Below, piece by piece: positions 33,071 to 44,396 of a stretch of DNA of 64,000 bases. Each line of letters opens with the position of its first letter. Position 1 is the first letter of the stretch. The position numbers and the translations under genes were made by a program. The notes under the pieces were generated by a model, which saw only the letters and a list, made by a program, of their open reading frames with translations, was not told the DNA's origin and searched no databases. This DNA comes from Parietaria judaica (Eukaryota > Streptophyta > Magnoliopsida > Rosales > Urticaceae): NCBI GenBank assembly GCA_954871525.1, contig OX940866.1, positions 13,477,001-13,541,000 on the forward strand, read 5' to 3'.

Positions 33071-34907
33071 GACTTGTGATATTCAAACTATTATTACTTA
33101 GAAATGAAGGAAACAGAGTTTATATATACCCTAGGAGAGACAGAGGCTCCAATTTATTTGCCTCTAGTCACAATATAAAAATAGTTTTTGTCAGTCTCAA
33201 AATCATTCATTACTGTAAATATTAAGGGAGAAAAAAGAAAAAAAGTGCAAGGTTGAAGTGATCAGAATCAGATTTGCCAATATCCCCTTAGCATAATAAT
33301 TTGGAAGATTTCCCTTTGATACCACTTCACAATTCACATTCACATCTAATGTACCGGTGCGAAACGCAGCATTTTCTGCATAATTTCTTTTTTCCCAATG
33401 TACTATTATTCTATTCTTCTTTACAGTAATAGTTAAAAAATCAATTCTTTTTTAAGTATAATTTATGCCATTAAAATTTTAAGAACATAAAATCATGGGT
33501 GCTTTTGGCTCAGCTGTTTTTGTTTTTAAAGTAAACTAAATTGTTTTTCAGTTGTTTGGTAAAATTGTTTTCGCAAAAAACACAAAAGCGATTTTAGATT
33601 TTTGTACATAGTCGTAAAAATTAGGGTTCGTAGCTTTTAGTTTTTTTCTCTTTTCTAAAAACAAACATACGGTTTTAGTCTAGTTTAGTCTTTTTAGCCT
33701 AAATAACTTTTTCTTTCTTCTTTTACCAAACGCTAAATCAGCTTTTGTGGCCAACAACTATTTTTTGAATAATTAATCAAACAATTGTCAATTTTTTTTA
33801 AAAACAGATTTTTTTTTCTTAAACTGAGATTTAAAACATTTTAAAAAAAAAAATTGTGTCAAACTGACCCATTGACCTACGTATTGTCGTTTAACTTTCA
33901 TCCACCTATTTCCGAGGGTTTTTTTTTTTTTTTTTTTTTCTGATGCTTTTGTAATTTTTGTAATACTTATTTTAAGGCATTTGAGGCGAAAATGATGAAT
34001 GTTCAAATTTCAGTGGCGAAAATGCTTAAATTTGTCATTTTAATATTTATATCGAAAATTTAATAGCGAAATGCTCAAATCTATCGAACTTTGTTTCACT
34101 TTAATATCCATATTCATCAAGGACGTCGAGTTTGTCACTTACATTTTCAAATATGTCTAGTTAATTCCTAACGAGTGCCAAAAATCCCCCACACGGTTAA
34201 ATGAATAAAAAAGAGTTGATGAACGAAATGCCCATTTTGTGTCAAACTTTTTTCATTGTGAAAAAATTATCACTTGTCACTAATCAGGCCAGGAAATGGT
34301 CACTTGATTTTCCGCAAGTCATTGTTAGCTTACTTATATCAGTGCCACGATTAATCAATCAACGATGTTCATGTACGTTTGGTTTGCCTATATGGTCAAT
34401 GTTTGGGCTTTGGAGTATATTCACGAAAAAAATGCTCGATGAGTGAAATAATAAGATAATTTTGGGAACAACAATGTTGTTTTGGAATTAAAAAAATTAG
34501 TGATGGGTAAAAAAAAAAAAAGTATAACTATCGTTTTCTGGTTGAGATGCAAGTATTCCTACTAGGGTTTTAGAATTCCATTGTACGGACAGAGATCCAT
34601 CGTACACATAAACGTAAAAATTGGAATGTACAGAAACGGTTTGAAACGTGCTCAATTGCCGGACAACTAAGACCTAAATCATAAACATTAAAAAAAAATA
34701 CATGGAATTATTAATATTCCAGAGGGTATCAGATAAGTTTAATTTATTCTGAACTAAATTATTGTGTTTCTTTTTTAGAGTATAATTTTTCGTGTGTAGT
34801 AACAGTAAGTGAAAGAATAGGCAGCCCGAATCTCTACTATTTAGTGACGCTCCCTAGGAATTTGTGCCATGCGTAGGTTTTGTTTTGTCGGTTTGACTCA
34901 AGACATC
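33071..34907. other. Intergenic region
   Basis: AT-rich DNA with poly-A/T runs (for example 33,921-33,940). The open frame at 34,201-34,446 has no recognisable content. Nothing else is seen. Confidence 0.5.
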
Positions 34908-34915
34908 GTTTTGGA

Positions 34916-35958
34916 CAAGGTTTTAAATACCGCTTGCCGATGTCGTTTCGCATTTTTCGTTTTACGGATATATCGCTTGCCGATGGGCAAATCGTAAAAA
35001 AAGGACATACCGCATGCCACATATACCGCACTTTTCGCATGGGCATACCGCATGCCGATGGGGTTTTCGACGATATTCTGTAAAAAATATTTGAGTATTT
35101 AAGCAAGATATTTATATAAGTTCTAAACTACATATTTAATAAATACAATATATTTGTAACTTAAATATGTAGGTGAAATGTATAATATTAAGTCACTTTA
35201 TTAGTTGAAGTGTATAATAGTAAGTCAAATTATTATGTGAAGTTAATATGTATGTTAATTAACTGTGTAATATTAAGTGAATATGCATGTTAATTGTATA
35301 TGTATGTTAACAAATTTAATATTAGTTGAAGTGTATAATATTAAATGAATATGTATATTAAGTGTATATGTATGTTAGGTGAAGTTAATATGTATGCTAA
35401 GTGTATAATATTATTTGAAATGTATAATATTAAGTTAAATTATTAGGTGAAGTGTATGTGTATGTTAAGTGTGAATGTGTGATATTAGTTGAATGAATAA
35501 CAAAAAGTCCCACATTGATAGATGACAAGAGTTTAGTATGTTTATATACCAAATATTAGGGACAAGGGCTTGGGCCCTTTAGGTCATAGGATTTTGTGGA
35601 TGGGGGATGACTCACACAAATGTTACACCACCACACGCGTGCGCCGCCGCCGTCCGTCCGACCTGCCGTGGCGGGGTGGGTGGGGTGCTCTTGTGTGAGT
35701 AAAAATATTTTCGCCAAAAGTTTAATTGGTATTTTTGCCAAAATCTACCAAAAATATGATTTTTACTGAAATTCCAACCATTTTTTTTCGCAATTTTTAC
35801 ACTAAAAAATGACAAGAGATTTTCCACACCCGTGCCCATGCGAATTTCGCAAAATTTGGTAAAACAACAGCGAAAGGGCAGGAATTTCGAACCGCATATC
35901 CTCGAAAAATGAATTTCCGCCGAATTTCGCTGCGAAATTCGCAAAATTTTATACCTTG
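34916..35958 (+). mobile_element. hAT MITE, 1043 bp, copy 1
   Basis: It starts CAAGGTTTTAAATACCGC and ends TTTTATACCTTG, flanked by a perfect 8-bp duplication GTTTTGGA (34908-34915, 35959-35966). The left third has repeated GCTTGCCGATG / CATACCGCATGCC motifs. The middle is AT-rich with recurring GTATAATATTAAGT. The right third carries the GC-rich CCGCCGCCG core shared with 180-380. A second full copy lies inverted at 55536-56559. No transposase. Confidence 0.92.
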
Positions 35959-35966
35959 GTTTTGGA

Positions 35967-36139
35967 GAACTTAAACTTAAGTAAAGAACTTGAACTTTAA
36001 GTTCTTTACTTGAACACCTTAGAGTTCATAAGTAAAGAACTTAAAGAACTTAAAGATAATTTTTTCGACGTACTTGTTTTTATTAAACTTAATGCTTAGC
36101 ATAAAAATATATACAAGCGGTTTCTTGAGAAAATCAAAC
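35967..36139. repeat. AAGTTCTTTACTT-type short repeats
   Basis: TAAAGAACTT and its complement AAGTTCTTTA recur several times between 35,970 and 36,055, forming small foldbacks. They lie between the MITE and the first captured gene fragment. Confidence 0.5.
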
Positions 36140-36260
36140 CTGTCTATGGGACAATGCATGATAATGTTTGGCATCAAGGGAGAGTATCTTTTTTGTAAAC
36201 TCGAGCTCCTTCGTTTCAGCAACAGATCCCAATTTCTCAGCGGCCCATCGTCTATGATGC
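36140..36260 (-). pseudogene. Farnesyl/geranylgeranyltransferase alpha-subunit exon fragment
   Basis: On the minus strand a single exon with acceptor TTTGTAG and donor ACAG/GTTTG encodes [12 protein letters not shown], then [20 protein letters not shown] and HRQ. These match the HHRRW..EKLG and [15 protein letters not shown] repeats of the plant protein prenyltransferase alpha subunit (FTA). One invariant tryptophan is replaced by leucine (HALSHRQ). No neighbouring FTA exons are present, so this is a detached fragment. Confidence 0.75.
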
Positions 36261-36803
36261 CTACAAATATCCGTAAACAATATTACTGCTAAACGAGATC
36301 AGAATGGGAGCTTCTTAAGTTAAATTCCTAAGGACTTCACTAACATTCATAAGAATGTATTTTCCTGTAAGGGACATGGAAAATCACAAAGAATTTGCAA
36401 ATCATCGACTCCTCGACTCCTGTGACTAGTTCCCGTTCCGCCAACAAAACAGTTGGAAACTTTAATTCTATTCCGTTAATAATAACGGGTAGAAGCAGTT
36501 GTGAGTTGTGACCATGGTTTTTAAGGAACCCGAGAGTCATGCCTCGAGGCGAGGCACTGAGAAAAAAACACCTCTGAGGCGACACTGTGGCGTACGCCTC
36601 TGATCCTAAAGCAACTGAGGCACGCGCCTCAGTGTAACACAAGATTTGGCCCTGTTGCTATAAAGATCCGTTGAAACCCTACTTCTATTTCCGACCCATC
36701 AAATAAACCCTAGAACTCTAAAACCTATAGTTTGTAATACGATGGAAGCTAATAAATGAAAACAAAATACCTACATGCATCAATCACCATATGCAATACT
36801 AAC

Positions 36804-36920
36804 CTTACGGATAACCCGGTTCTCACTGCACACGCGATATTCGTCTTCACCAAACGCAGGAGCACAGTGGACTATACCGGTTCCACTTGCATCAGTCACG
36901 TAATTGATAACAAAGTATCG
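36804..36920 (-). pseudogene. Cytosolic isoleucyl-tRNA synthetase exon fragment
   Basis: Minus-strand reading gives YFVINYVTDASGTGIVHCAP then AFGEDEYRVCSENRVIRK and a donor AAG/GTTAGT. TDxSGTGxVHxAPAFGEDDY is the conserved editing-domain motif of class I IleRS. Upstream codons hit stops, and no other IleRS exon is seen nearby. It is a detached fragment in the same orientation as its FTA and protease neighbours. Confidence 0.8.
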
Positions 36921-37182
36921 CGGGATTCACTATCACCGCCGGTTTATGGTTCGGATCCTATCAATAAGAAGTATATGAACTCAACTCACTATTAGCAGAC
37001 AAGATGAAAAAAATTCAGTTCCTTTTACAATTGCTCATAAATTTGAAAAGATTTCCGTTTCTTGAATGCCACATCACTTTCGCTACAAAACTACACCCGA
37101 ATTGAACCATACGGTGAAACACATACTTATCTAACTCAGAAACCAATCATGCACCTGAACCTAATACACAAACTGTCATGTT

Positions 37183-37214
37183 GAGCTCCGTATATGTTCA
37201 GATATACGGAGCTC
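37183..37214. repeat. 13-bp perfect inverted repeat
   Basis: GAGCTCCGTATAT and its reverse complement ATATACGGAGCTC surround a 6-base spacer. The copies of ACTGTCATGTTG at 37172 and 37245 flank this patch. It sits at the broken end of the protease exon 3 fragment. Confidence 0.8.
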
Positions 37215-37239
37215 CCGTCCCCGTATTTATGAAGATACG

Positions 37240-37884
37240 GGCACTGTCATGTTGCCAGTGCAGCCGGACAACGGACCTCCATTGACCGCCAGATAGAAGC
37301 CCTCGTTGCAATGCACCAAATTCCCGGTCGAAGAGCCTTGAATGTCATACAGCGTCAAGTCCATCTGCAACGAACACGAACCGAAACACATTCAAACAAA
37401 CCCTAACTAACACACACAAACATTCAAACAAACACAGAGAGACCCAACAAAAGCAAACACCGAGGGAGCTTTTCGTAGGGAAATCCTTGTACTGAGCACA
37501 ATTGAATTTGACCTACATAATATCACTGCCTGTATCCACTTGAACGTAGTAGTCCTTCGTAGGCGTTCCGATTCCGATTTTCGAAAAGCAAAGCCTAAAA
37601 AGAGTAGAAAAATGAGAAAGAAAAGACAATTGACTCCTCTCCAGCGAAAACTGGAAACAATGATCATGCGTGTAAAGAGAGAAGAGAGGCGAGGATGTGG
37701 CCGTAGTGCGGGAGGCCCGTCGTAGAAGACGTATTTCGGCGAGGTGCTCGGTGAAGGCAAGTTGGGTCTCGAACGCTTTGATCTCCGAGGACGGCCTCCT
37801 CTTGCTGCGGGAACGAGAATTCCTCGTCCACGGCGGCGGCAGAGAGAGAAGCATTGCGGCTGTGGAAATGAAGAAGGGAATCAT
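37240..37884 (-). pseudogene. A1 aspartic protease 5' fragment, copy 1
   Basis: Minus-strand exon 1 starts at 37884 (MIPFFISTAAMLLS). It has a hydrophobic start and an arginine-rich pro-region (RNSRSRSKRRPSSEIKAFET). Exon 2, from 37594, carries IGIGTPTKDYYVQVDTGSDI, the first catalytic Asp motif (DTGSD) of plant pepsin-like proteases. A TAG then replaces the expected Trp, with NCAQYKDFPTKSSL after it. A third block at about 37248-37368 gives DLTLYDIQGSSTGNLVHCNE and GGPLSGCTGNM before a frameshift and a short hairpin (37183-37214). The second catalytic domain is missing. Two further copies of exons 1-2 lie at 39.4 and 42.4 kb. Confidence 0.8.
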
Positions 37885-38074
37885 TGCAACGTCATATTTT
37901 AACTCATCTTTTTAACCAGCACAAAATAATATTGATCAAAACTTTAAAACTAAATTGATAATTTGATTAAATAAATACACGTTTAATTCACTCCTCTTGC
38001 TCACTGTCATTTCAATTCTTTCAGCTCCTTCCTTTTTCCCTAAACAAAAAGCACTGCACAGTCTCTTCTCTCCA

Positions 38075-38399
38075 ATGGCAGGAGAGAGCGATTCCAACGA
38101 AGAAAATTGCCTCGCCTTTTTTCTTCAACCTCTTATGTCGCTCTCGATATAGGTGATGACGAACTCAACCAGAACGACGAAGGGAATATAAGGTTAAGAA
38201 ACTCACGTTCCTTTGTTCTTCCTCTTATTCTCGTTTTCATTTTCTTCACTCTGCTCGTTGGTTTTTATCAATAGAGGACACCCACACTAACAAGAAAAAC
38301 GAAGGAGAGAAGAAGGAAGGCAAACCCGAAGGAGAAAAAGAGGAGCAAGGACAAGGAGTGAAGAACGATTCTGTCGCCGGAAACTTTCTCTCCACCGAA
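38075..38399 (+). pseudogene. Small acidic protein gene, module 1 (frameshifted)
   Basis: It starts with the same MAGESDSNEEN codons as the copies at 39995 and 42969. Here GAAAATTGCC replaces GAAAACGTGCC, so one base is missing and the frame breaks after residue 11. A second exon at 38277-38399 (acceptor AATAGAG, donor GAA/GTATGA) still reads DTHTNKKNEGEKKEGKPEGE and so on. Its leader is shared with the divergent protease fragment about 190 bp away. Confidence 0.6.
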
Positions 38400-39436
38400 G
38401 TATGAACGCTGTATATATTTGTTGTAGTAAGTTGAGTCAGTGCTCTCGAATTTTTTGTATGTGTGATTGAATTTGAACCTATATCTCAAGAATACTATTG
38501 GTTGATCAAATTAGGGGTTAACAAACTCTTCGGTTTGGTTTATATAGATTACAACATTTATATTTTCTTGACTCAGCTCGTTGGTTTTTATCAATGGAGG
38601 ACATCCACACTAAGAAGAAAAATGAAGGAGAGAAGAAGGAAGGCGAACCCAAAGAGTAAGAAGGAGTGAAGAACGATTCTGTCGTCGGAAACTTCCTCTC
38701 CTCCGAGGTATGAACGCCGTATATATTTGTTGTAGTAAGTTGAGTCAGTGTTCTCAAAGTTTTTGTATGTGTGATTGAATTTGAACCTATATCTCAAGAA
38801 TACTATTGGCTGAGTTCAAATTAGGGGTTAACAGACTCTTCGGTTTGGTTTATATAGATTACCGCGTTTACATTTTCTTGACTTTGCTCGTAGGTTTTGA
38901 TCAATGGAGGACACCCACACTATCAAGAAAAACGAAGGAGAGAAGAAGGAAGGAAAAAGGAGGAAGAAGAAGTGAAAAACGATTCTGTCGCCGGAAACTC
39001 TCTCCTCCGAGGTATGAACGCCGTATATATTTGTTGTAGTAAGTTAAGTCAGTGCTCTCAAAGTTTTTGTATGTGTGATTGAATTTGAACCTATATCTCA
39101 AGAATACTATTGGTTGATCAAATTAGGGGTTAACAGACTCTTCTGTTCGGTTTATATAGATTACCGCGTTTACATTTTCTTGACTTTGCTCGTTGGATTT
39201 TCTCAACGGAGGACACCCACACTAACAAGAAAAACGAAGGAGAGAAGAATGAAGGAGAAAAGGAGGAAGAAGGAGGGAAGAACGATTCTGTCACCGGAAA
39301 CTCTCTCTCCTCCGAGGTATGAACGCCGTATATATTTGTTGTAGTAAGTTGAGTCAGTGTTCTCAAAGTTTTTTTTTTACGTGAGATTGAATTTGAACCT
39401 ATATCTCAATAATCCTATTGGTTAAATTTGACCCAC

Positions 39437-39790
39437 ATAATATCACTGCTTGTATCCACTTGAACGTAGTAGTCCTTCGCAGGCGTTCGGATTCCGATTT
39501 TTGCATAATAAAGCCGAAAAAGAGGAGAAAAATGAGAGAGAAAAGACAATTGACTCCTCTCCAACGAAAATTGGAAACAGTGAAAATGCGTGTAAAGAGA
39601 GAAGAGAGGCGAGGATGTGGCCGTAGTGCGGGAGGACCGACGTAGAAGACGTATTCCGGCGAGGTGCTCGGTGAGGGAAGGCTGGGTCTCGAACGCGTTG
39701 ATCTCTTAGGACGACCTCCTCTTGCTTCGGGAGCGTGAATTCCTCGTCCACGGCGGCCGCGGAGAGAGAAGCATTGCGGCTGTGGAAATG
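39437..39790 (-). pseudogene. A1 aspartic protease 5' fragment, copy 2
   Basis: Minus-strand copy of the 37.5-37.9 kb fragment. It is aligned over the pro-region and the CCTGCGAAGGACTACTACG stretch before the active site, but with frame disruptions and base changes. It lies divergently from module 2 of the acidic protein, as copy 1 does from module 1. Confidence 0.65.
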
Positions 39791-39994
39791 GAAAACAGAA
39801 TCATTGTAACGTCATATTTTATCTCCTCTTTTTAACCAGCACAAAATAATATTGATTAAAAATTTAAAATAAATTGATAATTTGATTAAATAAATACACG
39901 TTTAATTCACTCCTCTTGCTCACTGTCATTTCAATTCTTTCATCTTCTTCCTTTTTCCCTAAAAAAATAAGCACTGCACAGTCTCTCCTCTCCA

Positions 39995-40324
39995 ATGGCG
40001 GAAGAGAGCGATTCCAACGAAGAAAACGTGCCTCGCCTTTCTTCTTCTATCTCTTATGTCGCTCTCGATATAGGTGATGACGAACTCAACGAGAACGACA
40101 AAGGGAATAAGGTAGAGAAACTCACGTTCCTTCGTTTTTCCTCTTATTCTCATTTTCATTTTCTTGACTCTGCTCGTTGGTTTTTATCAATGGAGGACAC
40201 CCACACTAACAAGGAAAACGAAGGAGAGAAGAAGGAAGGCAAACCCGAAGGAGAAAAAGAGGAGCAAGGACAAGGAGTGAAGAACGATTCTGTCGCCGGA
40301 AACTCTCTCTCCTCCGAAGTATGA
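39995..40324 (+). CDS. Small acidic lysine/glutamate-rich protein, module 2
   Basis: I do not recognise a family. The unspliced frame is open for 109 codons. A likely splice joins GGGAATAAG/GTAGAG (about 40,110) to TCAATGGAG/GACACC (40,197), removing a multiple of three. The spliced protein is MAEESDSNEENVPRLSSSIS, a short acidic stretch (GDDELNENDKGNK), then DTHTNKENEGEKKEGKPEGE.. and DSVAGNSLSSE. It is hydrophilic and probably disordered, without membrane or signal segments. The exon ends at a GTATGA donor and further copies of the second exon follow in the array, so the true C-terminus is unknown. Codon 1 lies in a CCAATGGCG context. Confidence 0.4.
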   Translation: MAEESDSNEENVPRLSSSISYVALDIGDDELNENDKGNKVEKLTFLRFSSYSHFHFLDSARWFLSMEDTHTNKENEGEKKEGKPEGEKEEQGQGVKNDSVAGNSLSSEV

Positions 40325-42399
40325 ACGCCGTATATATTTATCAATGGAGGACACCCACACTAACAAGAAAAACGAAGGAGAGAAAAAGGAAGGAGAAAAG
40401 GAGGAAGAAGGAGTGAAGAACGATTCTGTCGCTGGAAACTCTCTCTCCTCCGAGGTATAAATGCCGTATATATTTGTTGTAGTAAGTTGAGTCAGTGTTC
40501 TCAAAGTTTTTGTATGTGTGATTGAATTTGAACCTATATCTCAAGAATACTATTGGTTGATCAAATTATGGGTTAACAGACTCTTCGGTTCGGTTTATAT
40601 ATATTACCGCGTTTACATTTTCTTGACTCTGCTCGTTTGTTTTTATCAATGGAGGACACCCACACTAACAAGAAAAACGAAGGAGAGAAGAAGGAATGAG
40701 AAAAGGAGGAAGAAGGAGTGAAGAACGATTCTGTCGCCGGAAACTCACTCTCCTCCGAGGTATGAACGCCGTATATATTTGTTGTAGTAAGTTGAGTCAG
40801 TGTTCTCAAAAAATTTGTATTTGTGATTAAATTTGAATCTATATATCAAGAATACTATTGGTTGATCAAATTAGGGGTTAACATACTCTTCCATTCGGTT
40901 TATATATATTACCGCGTTTACATTTTCTTGACTCAGCTCGTTTGTTTTATTCAATAGAGGACACCCACACTAACAAGAAAAACAAAGGAGAGAATAAGGA
41001 AGAAGAAAAGGAGGAAGAAGTAGTGAAGAATGATTCTTTCGCCGGAAACTTTCTCTCCTCCGCGGTATGAACGCCGTATATATTTTTCTTATAGTAAGTT
41101 GAGTCAGTGTTCTCGATGTTTTAGTATGTGTGATTGAATTTGAACCTATATCTCAAGAATACTATTGGTTGATCAAATTAGGGCTTAACAGACTCTTCTG
41201 TTTGGTTTATATTGATTACCACGTTTACATTTTCTTGACTCTGCTCGTTGGTTTTTATCAATGGAGGACACCCACACTAACAAGAAAAACATAGGAGAAA
41301 AGAGGGAAGACGAACCCAAAGAGTAAGAAGAAGTGAAAAACGATTCTTTCGCCGGAAACTCTCTCTCCTCCGACATATGAATGCCGTATATATTTGTTGT
41401 AGTAAGTTGATTCAGTGTTCTCAAAGTTTTTGTATGTGTGATTGAATTTGTGACCTATATCTAAAGAATACTATTGGCTGATCAAATTAGGGGTTAACAT
41501 ACTTTTCGGTTCGGTTTATATAGATTACCGCGTTTACATTTTCTTGACTCTGCTCGTTGGTTTTTATCAATGGAGAACACCCACACTAACAAGAAAAACG
41601 AAGGAGAGAAAAAGGAAGGAGAAAAGGAGGAAGAAGAAGTGAAGAACGATTCTGTCGCTGGAAACTCTCTCTCCTCGAGGTATGAACGCCGTATATATTT
41701 GTTGTAGTAAGTTGAGTTAGTGTTCTCAAAGTTTTTGTATGTGTGATTGAATTTGAACCTATATCTCAAGAATACTATTGGCTGATCAAATTAGGGGTTA
41801 ACAGACTCTTCGGTTCGGTTTATATAGATTACCGCGTTTACATTTTCTTGACTCTGCTCGTTGGTTTTTATCAATGGAGGACACCCACACTAACAAGAAA
41901 AACGAAGGAGAGAAAAAGGAAGGAGAAAAGGAGGAAGAAGGAGTGAAGAACGATTCTGTCGCTGGAAACTCTCTCTCCTCCGAGGTATAAATGCCGTATA
42001 TATTTTTTGTAGTAAGTTGAGTCAGTGTTCTCAAGGTTTTTGTATGTGTGATTGAATTTGAATGTATATCTCAAGAATACTATTGGTTGATCAAATTAGG
42101 GTTAACAGACTCTTCGGGTTGGTTTATATAGATTACCGCGTTTACATTTTCTTGACTCTGCTCGTTGGTTTTTATCAATGGAGGACACCCACACTAACTA
42201 GAAAAACGAAGGAGAGAAAAAGGATGGATAAAATGACGAAGAAAGAGTAAAGAACGATTCTGTCGCCGAAAACTCTTTCTCCTCCAAGGTATGAACGCCG
42301 TATATATTTGTTGTAGTAAGTTCAGTCAGTGTTCTCATAGTTTTTTTTATGTGTGATTGAATTTGAACTTATATCTCAAGAATAATATTGGTTGAATTT

Positions 42400-42773
42400 G
42401 ACCAAATAATATCACTGCATGTATCCACTTGAACGTAGTAGCCCTTCGCAGGCGTTCGGATTATGATTTTCGCATCGTAAAGCCTAAAAAGAGGAGATAA
42501 ATGAGAGAGAAAAGACAATTGACTCTTCTCCAGCAAAAACTGGAAACAGTGATCATGCGTGTAAAGAGAGAAGAGAGATGAGGATGTGGCCGTAGTGCGG
42601 GAGGCCCGTCGTAGAAGACGTATTCCGGCGAGGTGCTCGGTGAGTGCAAGCTGGGTCTCGAACGCTTTGATCTCCGAGGACGGCCTCCTCTTGCTGCGCG
42701 AACGAGAATTCCTTGTCCACGGCGGCGGCGGAGAGAGAAGCATTGCGGCTGTGGAAATGGAGAAGGGAATCAT
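42400..42773 (-). pseudogene. A1 aspartic protease 5' fragment, copy 3
   Basis: Starts MIPFSISTAAMLLS and keeps the pro-region. The catalytic motif reads YYVQVDTCSDI, with the glycine of DTGSD changed to cysteine, and the following exon structure is lost. Not functional. Divergent from module 3. Confidence 0.75.
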
Positions 42774-42968
42774 TGTAACGTCATATTTTAACTCCTCTTT
42801 TTTACCAGCACAAAATAATATTGATCAAAACTTTAAAAATAAATTGATAATTTGATTAAATAAATACATGTTTAATTCACTCCTCTTGCTCACTAACATT
42901 TCAATTCTTTCAGCTCCTTCCTTTTTCCCTAAAAAAAAAAAAAAGCATTGCACAGTCTCTTCTTTCCA

Positions 42969-43298
42969 ATGGCGGGAGAGAGCGATTCCAACGAAGAAAA
43001 CGTGCCTTTACTTTCTTCTTTTACCTCTTATGTCGCTCTCGATATGAGTGATGACGAACTCAACCAGAACGACGAAGGGAATAAGGTAGAGAAACTCACG
43101 TTCCTTCATTCTTCCTCTTATTCTCGTTTTCATTTTCTTGACTCTGCTCGTTGGTATTTATCAATGGAGGACACCCACACTAACAAGAAAAACGAAGTAG
43201 AGAAGAAGGAAGGCGAACCCGAAGGAGAAATGGAGGAGAAAGGACAAGGAGTGAAGAACGATTCTGTCACCGAAAACTCACTCTCCTCCGAGGTATGA
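42969..43298 (+). CDS. Small acidic lysine/glutamate-rich protein, module 3
   Basis: Third copy of the first exon, starting MAGESDSNEENVPLLSSFTS with DMSDDELNQNDEGNK before the GTAGAG donor. A second exon at about 43,172-43,294 encodes DTHTNKKNEVEKKEGEPEGE.. and DSVTENSLSSE. The frame is open throughout. It differs from module 2 by scattered substitutions, so the modules are not a very recent duplication. No function can be assigned from sequence. As in module 2, the exons downstream are array units, several with stops. Confidence 0.4.
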   Translation: MAGESDSNEENVPLLSSFTSYVALDMSDDELNQNDEGNKVEKLTFLHSSSYSRFHFLDSARWYLSMEDTHTNKKNEVEKKEGEPEGEMEEKGQGVKNDSVTENSLSSEV

Positions 43299-44396
43299 AT
43301 GCCGTATATATTTGTTGTAGTAAGTTGAGTCAGTGCTTTGAAAGTTTTTGTATGTATGATTGAATTTGAACCTATATCTCAAGAATACTGTTGGTTTATC
43401 AAATTAAGGGTTAACGGACTATTCGGTTCGGTTAATATAGATTACCGCGTTTACATTTTCTTGACTCTGCTCGTTGGTTTTTATCAATGGATGACACCCA
43501 CACTAACAAGAAAAACGAAGGAGAGAAGAAGGAAGGAGAAAAGGAGGAAGAAGGAGTGAAAAACGATTTTGTCGCCGGAAACTCTCTCTCCTCTGATGTA
43601 TGAACACCGTATATATTTGTTGTACTATGTTGAGTAAGTGTTCTCCAAGTTTTTCAATGTGTCATTGAATTTGAACCTATATCTCAAGAATACTATTGGT
43701 TGATCAAATTAGGGGTTAACAGACTCTTCTGTTCGGTTTATATAGATTACCGCGTTTACATTTTCTTGACTTTGCTCGTTGGATTTTCTCAACGGAGGAC
43801 ACCCACACTAACAAGAAAAACGAAGGAGAGAAGAATGAAGGATAAAAGGAGGAAGAAGGAGTGAAGATTGATTCTGTCGCCGGAAACTCTCTATCTTCCG
43901 AGGTAAGAACGCCGTATATATTTGTTGTAGTAAGTTGAGTCAGTGTTCTCAAAGTTTTTGTATGTGTGATTGAATTTGAACCTATATCTCAAGAATACTA
44001 TTGGTAGATCAAATTAGGGGTTAACCGACTCTTCGGTTCGGTTTATATAGATTACCGCGTTTACATTTTCTTGATTCTGCTCGTTGGTTTTTATCAATGG
44101 AGGACACCCACACTAACAAGAAAAACGAAGGAGAGAGGAAGGAAGGAGAAAAGGAGGAAGAAGGAGTGAAGAACGATTCTGTCGCCGGAAACTCTCTCTC
44201 GTCCGAGGTATGAACGCCGTATATATTTGTTGTAGTAAGTTGAGTCAGTGTTCTCAAATTTTTTGTATGTGTGATTGAATTTGAACCTATATCTCAAGAA
44301 TACTATTGGTTGATCAAATTAGGGGTTAACCGACTCTTCGGTTCGGTTTATATAGATGTTGTAAAAAATCATTGAGGATGGCGAGGAAAATAGCGT

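Larger units (their letters stand above)
38270..44360 (+). repeat. Higher-order tandem array of ~305-bp exon/intron units
   Basis: About 16 units share GAACGCCGTATATATTTGTTG (starts near 38403, 38711, 39015, 39322, 40323, 40457, 40763, 41069, 41379, 41682, 41990, 42291, 43297, 43603, 43907 and 44211), giving a period near 305 bp. They form three blocks, each preceded by a ~780-bp module with a divergent protease fragment and the acidic-protein first exon. Inside each unit, TTTTTATCAATGGAG/GACACC and TCCGAG/GTATGA bracket a block that is 105 nt in the standard form. That is 35 codons in phase 0 at both ends, reading DTHTNKKNEGEKKEGEKEEE then GVKNDSVAGNSLSSE. Units near 39212, 40345, 40955, 41872 and 44098 are open. 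Others carry stops (38598, 38907, 40649, 41261, 42175, 43795) or a lost acceptor (43487). Confidence 0.9.

Noticed and set aside
36340..36642. 100-aa minus-strand frame with a cysteine-rich start
   Set aside because: It spans a GCCTCGAGGCGAGGC-type repetitive patch and has no recognisable motif or splice context.
38270..44360. Regular repeats considered as a CRISPR-like or satellite array
   Set aside because: Units are ~305 bp with exon-like coding content and no short repeat/unique spacer pattern, in a plant nuclear context.
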